Assembly: GCA_004802725.1 (NCBI GenBank)
Contig: SGPM01000605.1
Location: forward strand, 1-10,438
Reading direction: 5' to 3'
Source: Antrodiella citrinella
Lineage: Eukaryota > Basidiomycota > Agaricomycetes > Polyporales > Steccherinaceae
Length of the DNA stretch: 10,438 bases
Shown: positions 1-7,800 of the stretch, in pieces
Numbering within the stretch: position 1 is the stretch's first letter
How the letters are laid out: each line of letters starts with the position of its first letter
Made by a program: the position numbers and the translations under genes
Notes under the pieces: generated by a model
Database searches by the model: none
What the model was told of the DNA's origin: nothing
Seen by the model: the letters and a program-made list of their open reading frames with translations, nothing else

Positions 1-40
1 CACACACTTGGAGCCCACCATACCCTCCCATCCCAATAGG

Positions 41-83
41 CCTTGAAGGTCTATCTATTGGAGGTTATGATAGACCTTCAAGG
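41..83. repeat. Perfect 15-bp inverted repeat (hairpin) upstream of the BTB gene
   Basis: The left arm at 41-55 (CCTTGAAGGTCTATC) is the exact reverse complement of the right arm at 69-83, with a 13-nt spacer. Each arm also carries a near-palindrome of its own (CCTT-G-AAGG on the left, GACCTT-C-AAGGTC on the right), so the site holds four AAGG-type half-sites. It lies about 280 bp upstream of the BTB start codon. It could be a cruciform or hairpin, a paired binding site for a dimeric regulator, or a remnant of a small mobile element; the sequence alone does not decide. Nothing else is recognisable in 84-364 apart from short imperfect repeats such as two copies of TTCAACTCC near 230-258. Confidence 0.75.
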
Positions 84-364
84 TCACAATTGAGGTGCAC
101 TGAAGTGGTTCAGGTTCAACGTTCAACTTCAGGATGCTCGCAAGGTTACGGTAGACACGTCAACAGTGGCAAGTACGTGACGCACGGTTCGTGTACTAGA
201 CGCGTCCCGGCCCTGCACCCAATTTGGGTTTCAACTCCAAGTTGTTGTCTTCAACTCCGAGTCCCTGCGATTCATTGAATCTTGCAACTGACAACGGTAC
301 GTTGGCTCTGCTACCTTTTGTTTTGACCCCGAGCTGTTGCTGATACATAGTATATAGCATACAT

Positions 365-1711
365 ATGCTCTCAACGCGCAGCAAAAAACGTAAAGTCGAC
401 GCATGCTCACGGAGGCTTCCTGCTGGGCCTGACACAAGAGTCAAGCAGGGAGGAATATGGTACGAGGACGGCAACGTCATGCTGTTAACTACGGGAGACT
501 CGGATACGGGGTTTAAAGTGAGTATACTACTCGTGCTCGCATTTCCATTTTACTCACAACACAATCAATGTACATGATTTAGGTATATCGAGGATTCTTA
601 TCTGAACAGTCCATGGTCTTTCGTGATTTGTTCTCCTCGCCCCCTCAAGCCGAAATTAGAGGCTGTCCCGCATTCCGTGTGTCAGATACCTCTGATGATA
701 TTTTCATCCTCCTGTCTGCTTTGCTCAAGAGCAGGTATTATTTCTCACTGGCAGCCCAGGTTTCAGAAGGCTGATAAGTTCATCATGTGCAAAACTTACA
801 GGTATTTAACCGACGACTGTGTCCGTACCTCATATGAAATTTCGGCGATGCTCCGACTTGGCCTCAAATACAAGATAGAGCATATTCACATGGAGGCAAC
901 ACGCCGATTGAAGTTGTGCTTCGCGGAAACCCTTGACAGGTATGCCACGGAGCATACCAGGACCATACTCCGAGAGACCAACCACGAAAATCGTGGCTAC
1001 TTCCCCATGTCATCGGTTGACTTTTGCTTTGAGCACTCAATATTGGTGGTCAACATGGCACGTCAATTCCACCTTGACTTGTTACTACCTGCTGTGTTCT
1101 ACGCAGTGGCGCAGATACCTTACGATGACCTCGTAGAAGGCTGTATGGACCCGGATCACAGGACGCCAGAGGACCTGTGCTGTTTGTCTCCAGAAGATCT
1201 GACACGATGCCTGCAAGGCTCTGCACAGTTGGTGAAGGCGACACAGCGAAGTCTGAGATGGCTTCTTACTGGTCCAAATGAATTGGACGGCTGCGAGTCA
1301 GTCGAGGCGTGTCGTGTGGCTGCGAAACAAAATTTCACAGAGCTGTACGACAACGGTGCTGTGAATGCCACCAACATTCTTCTCGACAGTGACTGGATGG
1401 ACACTGAGTTGTCTCGCAAGCTCTGCGAGGTGTGCACTAGGTAAAGTACTCATACTAGCACGAGCACATGCAGATGATTCGCTGACAGGAATGATACTAG
1501 GCACTTCAAACATGCATACGAGCTTGAACGTCAGGATACGTTTAAGAAACTACCGCAATATTTCAATCTTCTTTCTGTTGGAGGAATTCCGAATCATGAC
1601 AGAGTTGAAGCTATCCCCAGCCGGGCGGTGTCGGAAGAGCTAGAATATATGTCCGTGAGAGTGCACTATGATGCCGTTTATCTACTTCCAAAGTTTTGGC
1701 AGTGTTACTGA
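365..1711 (+). CDS. BTB/POZ domain protein, 388 aa, four exons
   Basis: Predicted exons are 365-517, 583-734, 802-1440 and 1489-1711. The introns (65, 67 and 48 nt) have GT..AG ends, and the frame is kept across all junctions (phases 0, 2, 2). The protein starts with a basic stretch, SKKRKVD (residues 6-12), that resembles a monopartite nuclear localisation signal. A BTB/POZ fold follows at about residues 30-115, recognised by the WYEDGNVMLL strand, the FKVYRGFLSEQS..FRDLF helix-strand pattern split by intron 1, and the SDTSDDIFILLSALL segment. The middle, with YEISAMLRLGLKYKIEHI and the SPEDLTRCLQG motif, and the tail, with LCEVC and ELERQDTFKKLPQYF, match the layout I remember for the large family of Agaricomycete BTB proteins. 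That tail is only reached by splicing out 1441-1488; without splicing the frame stops at 1444. The last 30 or so residues after the PQYF motif are not family-like, so the exact C-terminus is less certain. BTB domains mediate dimerisation and often link to Cul3 ubiquitin ligases or transcriptional regulators; the partner here is unknown. There is no convincing TATA box: a TATATAG sequence near 350 is only a few bases before the start codon. Confidence 0.8.
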
Positions 1712-2510
1712 CGTTGACATGGTGTGTATAGATAATTGTTGGTGATCCACGCTTTGGTAGAGCCTGTCGCCAGAAGCATTGATCGTGAATGTGATCCGAG
1801 TCAGGCTCTGTGCAAGCTGCAGATCTACAAAGATTGTGGCTTGTGCGGCTTGCACGATACTATTTCAAAGTCCTTCAAGTTGTAGTCTGTCCTGTCCTAC
1901 GAATCACGATTGTCGATACTGTTCAGTCTGCACGTCTGTGCTTTTCAGGCTGAGTGTCGCAGGTCAGCGGACACCAATCTCGCGCTGCATTCGAGAGTTG
2001 TCACAGTCTCACAGACGGTCGAGTCATATTTTACATCTGAGTCACAACGATGATGGCGGCTCCGAGTCCAGTGTAGTTCCCTGTGCCAGGCGTGTCTTGA
2101 TAAGTTAAAGAGGAAGTACGATGAGACTCGGTCGGCAACTTGGACGCGCTTACTGCAATCTGTCAAAGGGCCTCCTGCGGCGAACCCCACAGTATGAACA
2201 TCTGTAACCACATCGGTGAGCTTCTTATATAACGCTTGTGGGTGATTGAGGTACACAAGCTAAAACACATTCCTAGCTGTAGTCTTTGGATGTTTAGATC
2301 TGTCTCTCGCGGGGATACGATCCAAAACAAAGGCCACACGGGCTGTTGAAGTAGGAAAACGAACTCAAGACTGAGAAGCGGACATGTAATCAGTAGTCTC
2401 AACAGTGTTTCTTATGTAAAGCTTGCCATGCATGACCTCAAAAGTCCATTACACCTAAACCTCTGCTACCTGTTCTGCCATCACGACCATGATGATGAGC
2501 CAGAGCCCTT
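1712..2510. other. Intergenic region between convergent BTB and GMC genes
   Basis: This stretch lies between the stop codons of two convergent genes and should hold both 3' UTRs. I see no intact gene in either strand. The longest open frames are Cys/Ser-rich or otherwise low in protein-like character and show no family motif. The exception is a short frame at 2054-2197, listed separately. A weak AATAAA-like element (ACATAAGAAA, minus strand, around 2410-2420) could serve polyadenylation of the GMC transcript. Confidence 0.6.
2054..2197 (+). pseudogene. Possible remnant of a BTB-family C-terminal tail
   Basis: This frame runs from just after a TGA at 2051 to a TGA at 2195-2197. It contains CSSLCQACLDKLKRKYDE followed by TRSATWTRLLQ. 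The pattern LCxxC followed by a charged helix and an aromatic/Leu end recalls the tail of BTB proteins, including the neighbouring intact gene (LCEVC followed by ELERQDTFKKLPQYF). Upstream of it the frame is interrupted by stops, and no start codon or BTB fold is visible. A fragment left after tandem duplication and decay is the simplest reading, but a short Cys pair plus charged helix can arise by chance. A spliced 3' exon of an unrecognised gene is the alternative. Confidence 0.25.
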
Positions 2511-4614
2511 TCACCACGTCGCCTTGATCAAGTCCGCACACTTCTCCGCAACCAGAGCAGCCGGAGCCTGCAAATGCGCACTCGGGATGACTGGGAAGAT
2601 ACTCGTATCTGCCACGCGCAAGCCCTTCACGCCCCACACCCTCAACTCATCATCCACCACACCCCCCAATGGCCCGTCATCACCCTCCTCCGCTACCTCT
2701 GGCGCCATCCTACACGTCGAGGAATAATGATACGTCGTCCGCGCGTACTTGCGTATATGCTCGTCAATCGCGTCGTCGGTGTCGTCCGCCGGGACGCATA
2801 AGTCCGTCGTTGGGTACCCGAGGGCGCGCACCTCCTTGACGAGGGCGGCGCAGAGACGGACGGTGCTGCGCATGATGGGCCAGTCGGCGGGGTCACTGAG
2901 CGTGTTGAGGTCGATGTCGAGGGGCTCGGAGGGGTCGCTAGACCGAATGAGGACTGTACCGGTGGATCTTGGGCGGAGGAGGATACCGAGGGTACTGAAT
3001 ATGCCTTGGGAGGGGTCTACTCCCATAAGGTCGGAGAGGCTGCCATTCGTAGGTAACTGGTCAACATTAGCATTTGTGTCGGCAGAGATTATTTGGACAT
3101 GCCACTCACAGGTAGGATCTCAATGTCCGGAAGGTTCCCCGGGTTTTTTGAATCTTGCTGTTCAGCAGTCCCAGTGAAGTGCGATTTCGCATCGAGGTAC
3201 TTAGAGTTGGCAAATACACACATGTCGGGTATCGGAGAGCGGAGGAGGCCCGTACCGAACAAGAAGTACTTGATGGCCTCCATGAACAACGCCAGCGGTG
3301 ATTGCATGTACTTCTCCAAGGAGTCCTCCAGAGGGACTTGCCAGACTGATGTGACGGCGACATGGTCTTGCTAAAAAGGATGTAAGTGATTAAAAGCTAG
3401 CGATGTGAGGTGGAAACGCACGAGATGTGAACCGACGCCCGGTAGGTCTTTCAGGACTGGGATTCCGAGCGATTTCAAGTGAGCCGCAGGACCAATACCA
3501 CTACGAAAACGAAAAGTGAGCCCATGATGAGATATCGAGGATTAATGATACAAACCTGAGTTGTAGAAGCCGTGGATTCTCAAGCGGACCACTACACAGA
3601 ACGATCTCCCGTTTTGCAAACACATATACAGAGGCACCCGTACCATCCGCCTGCTTCAAAAACACACCGACGGCGCGCGTCTCGCCATCCATAGTTTGAA
3701 TGTCAAGCTTTAACGCGATAGTGCCGGTGCAGACGTGCAGATGAGGCTTGCGAGCATTGGCGATGGATGGACCGAGGAACGCTGTGAACGTGGATTCACG
3801 CGTACCCTGGCTGGCCACGGTGAAGAAGCATCTGGTACACCCAGAAGCGTCGGTCGTGGAGGAGTTATAGTCTGATATGTAGGGGAGACCGAGACGTTTT
3901 CCAGCATCAAACAACCTGAATCGACGTTAAGATGAAACGGAACAAAAGGCTGATTGTTTATGCACTGACCGTGATGCATGCTCAAAGAACACATTGACGT
4001 GTTCAGTGACCGACCATTCACCTGCAAATATAGCACGTCTGTGTTAGCACATCCTACGAGGAATACGTGCATCTGGGGCTTACCATTGACACCGGCATCA
4101 GGACTCGGGTTCTCCGCCAAGCTCATTTGCGACCTCTTAAACAACGGCAAAAGCTCCTCATAACTCCACCCCTCCCTCCCCATCTCGCCCCACAGATTAT
4201 ACTCCGCCGGCAGTCCACGTGTATACAACATCGCATTGACCCTCGACGCGCCGCCCAGGCTGTTCCCGCTGAACAAGTCCTGCGAGCGGCCGTTCAGAGC
4301 GGCGTCGGCGACGTTGTTCTGTTTCGCGTAGCGCGGGGCGAGCGGGGAGAAGGAACTGGAGAGGAGCGGGATCTGGGCCGTCCATGTGTCTTGAACGAGC
4401 CCGCGTTCGACGAGGAGGACGGAGACGGACGGGTCTTGACTGAGGCGGTTGGCGAGGACGCAGCCTGCCGTTCCTCCACCTGATCATGGACGTGTTCAGT
4501 ATGAGTTTTCTCGATGAAGAGGTGGAAAGGATACTCACCTACGATGACATAGTCGTATTCCTCGCGCAAGTCTTTGGGAGATAACTCTGGGTATGCTGTT
4601 GTGAACGGCCACAT
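2511..4614 (-). CDS. GMC-family flavin oxidoreductase (aryl-alcohol oxidase/glucose dehydrogenase-like), 589 aa, seven exons
   Basis: Predicted exons on the minus strand are 4614-4539, 4479-4084, 4021-3970, 3915-3556, 3500-3422, 3370-3110 and 3056-2511. The six introns are 51-62 nt, all GT..AG, with phases 1, 1, 2, 2, 0, 0, and every junction restores conserved GMC sequence. Seen in the protein: N-terminal YDYVIVGGGTAG (residues 20-31), the GxGxxG dinucleotide fold for FAD, with E50 in LLVERG as the ribose-binding acid; a GMC signature-1-like segment, NSLGGASRVNAMLYTRGLP; a signature-2-like segment, GPLENPRLLQLSGIG, completed only by splicing intron 4; the LPGVGSHLQDHV motif; and a C-terminal substrate domain with H518 (TTYHYSSTCRM) and H569 (IPSAHLQAP), the expected His/His catalytic pair. 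Length is normal for the family. It begins MWPF with no signal peptide and ends without a PTS1 tripeptide, so a cytosolic enzyme is inferred. Family members (CAZy AA3) oxidise alcohols or sugars with FAD, passing electrons to oxygen or another acceptor; the substrate cannot be read from sequence. Confidence 0.9.
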
Positions 4615-4899
4615 ATTCTGGTATCGCCGCAGAATCTAAAATAGCTTCAAGTTCAGTATCGCGTCGCTCGATGTCCCTTGCCATTTACAACCTTCTGTCC
4701 TTGGTCTGTCCCAGTAAAGTGAGTGACGAGTCACGCAGTTGAGCTGGTCGTCGCCACGTCCTCCGACTCTTGAGCTGACTCTAACGGCTAGGTACAGCCA
4801 GGGGGCGACCAGTCGAGCTGGCGAGCACATACCACCCCCATTTGCCGACATCAGGACCCCGCAACCGTTTACCTGATATATCCACATGATTATCTAAGA
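4615..4899. promoter_or_regulatory. Spacer between the large zinc-finger gene and the GMC gene
   Basis: Both flanking genes lie on the minus strand, so this 285-bp stretch must hold the 3' UTR of the upstream gene and the promoter and leader of the GMC gene. No clear TATA or CCAAT box is visible; GTAAAT around 4682-4690 (minus strand) is only a weak candidate. A TTTTAG just upstream of the GMC start (about 4640) could be the acceptor of a 5'-UTR intron. I see no gene here. An interrupted GC-rich inverted repeat (ACCGCC 4902-4907 / GGCGGT 4916-4921) overlaps the stop region of the upstream gene. Confidence 0.4.
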
Positions 4900-7800
4900 T
4901 CACCGCCGTTTTGTGGGCGGTTGTGTACTAACTACACTGGAATCAGACTCTGCGCGATCGCGTTTTGTCTTCTCTTCCACAGCTCTCTGCACGTCCTCCG
5001 CAATCTCACGGTAATCATCGCTATCCAACAACCTGTTCTCCATTCGATACTTCGCCGTCCGCTCCTTCCCAATACCCAATGCCCTTTCTTCATCAGACGA
5101 GATGAACATGTCAACGAGAAGCTGCTTTCCGATGATAGGAAAGTTTTCGTCGTCCGTTGGATGCTCACTCGTGACATGATAGAGTGCATTGAACTTCCAA
5201 ATGGTTCGTCGGCGCCCTGACTGTGTATGCTTGCAGGTGTCACAGTGAATTGGAACATTGGTGCATGGCGCGTTGGCCGAAGATCTAGAAGCCGCGGAAT
5301 ACACCATGTTTTTGTAGTGATACTTGCAGCTGGACAGAACTTGGTAAGTCTTCCCACTTTTCGTTCGTTCGAGCTGAACAACGCAGCCATCTAGTCCGCA
5401 GAAGCCGCAAGGGTTGTCGCCAATCTTGTGCTATCGCAAAACGGTCAGCCTAGTGGTGATAACGGGTGCGTGTTTACTTGCTCACTTTCAAGGATTGATC
5501 TGACTGACCACGCAGTGCACGAAGAATATGGCCGCCCACATGGTTTCGCATAGCCAGAAGCAGTTCTATCTGGCCGCAGAGCAAACAGGGGACCGGCTTT
5601 TTCCCATCAAGTTTGTTCCCGGACATGAGAGGTGGTAAGTTGGGGATGACGAACCGATCAACTGCAATACCATTGATTAGCACAAAAGGCTTGCGAGTAA
5701 AACTCAAACTCACCTTGAGCCTGTTCACCCGATGGCGCATCCAACATGAGAGTAGTAGCCGAATTCTTGCTTTGATATGGTAAGCTCTCCGTCTCGATGA
5801 CGGGAATGCGGGCAATGTTTGACATAATTTCTTCTGTCTCTGGGTCTAGGCAGTTCCATGCGAAGGTGGTGATCTCTTCGAGCTGGGGCTGATCTATCAC
5901 CCATGTATATCTGGACGGCAGTTCGTCGGGAGTCGAAGACCACCTAAACTTGGTGATGCGCGGGGCCAGAGGATGAATGAGGGCTCCCGGGATCATGAGT
6001 GTACATCGTTGGGGAGTCAGCGTATCGTAAGTCTTGCTTTTGGCCCTCTGATCTCCGAAATTGATATACTCGTGTGTCCATATCCAGCTCATTCCTGTCA
6101 CTCGAAACGCGCCACTCGAACCCTCCAGCATCTCCGCGCTGGTCTTCATTTCCATATTAACTACTTGCACTTTAGCTTGGATATGAGGCCTCTCATCGAG
6201 TTTGTCAACGAGTACCGCGGTAAGAAGTGATGCTTGTCCTTCAATTTTGAAGCCTAGTATTTCCACGACACACAGGCAAACATCCCCTCGCATGCAAGCA
6301 AGGCATGCTGCGATGTCTCCGCTTTTTATCTTCTCGTCTTCATCAAGGCCGACCGAATTCAAATTATCCAAGTCTTCACGAGAACTCTTGAGGTCATCGT
6401 ATGTGACTCCCCGAGTGCGTAAGGTACGCAGGCTCACTTTCTTTGCTCTTTTCGAGGATAGTAATGCAGCAACGACAGAACTCTTGAGGTATTTCCTGTT
6501 TCCAATCATGATGTAGTCGGCATCCTCCGGGACTGCAGATCGTGACTCGCTGCTAGGTAAGTTGAACGGGAGATCGGGGACGTGCAATGCAATATGAGTG
6601 GGGCTTCCTTGGGGATGCGACGAGTCTTGCGTGAGCGGAGTTGGGGATACGGGACGGTACGTGGAGTCGTCGGACCCTGTTGCAGATATAGTAGGAGACT
6701 GGAGCATCTCTGATCTTGCGGATGCGGTGAGGTCCCCGGATTCAACTCCAACGAGATTCTCATCATCTACGGGAGGGAAGAATTGGTCGAGATCATGTCC
6801 TTCGGGAACATCATCGAAGCTGTCGTCGACATCGACGTCCTCTTGAGCAGTGGCAGTTGGGGATTCATCTGAGTTGTCATCTGAGTTGTCATCGTTTGGC
6901 AGTGGCGTGTTAGGAGAATCTGGACCATATGATTCAGGATACAGTGTAGCCAGTACCGATGTTGCTTCGGGGCCCTCTGTGTATATGTCGTCTGCGTCGA
7001 ATTGAGTACCGACATATTTTCCATCTGGGCGAGGTCGAAGCAAGTCACAGTCACCCTTGAATATAGTCTCAAAGTCAACAGTGGCACTTGGTCCAAAGTA
7101 TGTTGCAAGAACATGATTTGCGTCATCTTGTGCACATTTCCAGATCTCAGAAATGTCAACATGTCCTACGGCAACATCACCTGACCACGAGTGTGGATTG
7201 ACATGATCTACACCTTCCGCATCCTTGAGATTGAGACGGCGGTGACCACGATCAAGATCAGGGTTACGTTCAAATATGGAATTGATGGTGAGAGCGATGC
7301 TCAGCTTTTCGGCGAGCTGTAGAATGTCGAAGTTACGATTGTGATCAAGAGTCCGACAGTCTCCAAAGATTGCCTCGAGTCGATCGGTACCCTCGAGAAT
7401 GATGTGAAAAGGAAGTGTAGGGTCAATTTCCTGTAATCGGAGCACTGTGATGATGATATTCTTCACGACAGATTGTGAATCCGCGTAAAGAGCACCAGTC
7501 ATGAAGCTAGTGCCGTGCTTGCGGAACATGACTGCAGCAAGATGTGCATAAATTGCCAGAGAGCGAATCTGGGCCGTAAGAGACATATCGGTCGTGATGA
7601 ATGGAAGTGTGAAGTATCCAAACACCTCCGCCACAAATGAGAGAGCTTGTCTCCGATGATGTTTGGATGGGTGCGGGTTGGGTGGCTGAAGACGAAGCCG
7701 CATCAAAGCCTGCATGAGCTTGACGGCTTTGGGAACATTCTGTTTGTCAGCCGGATCGAGCAACTGACGGGCATTGCTCAGAGACATATTGGGAAGTTCC

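Noticed and set aside
341..360. TATATAG near 350 as TATA box of the BTB gene
   Set aside because: It lies only a few bases before the start codon, leaving no room for a transcription start and leader.
1779..2108. Cys-rich 109-aa plus-strand frame as a small secreted protein gene
   Set aside because: It has no signal peptide, its cysteines show no recognisable spacing pattern, and it lies in probable 3' UTR/decayed sequence.
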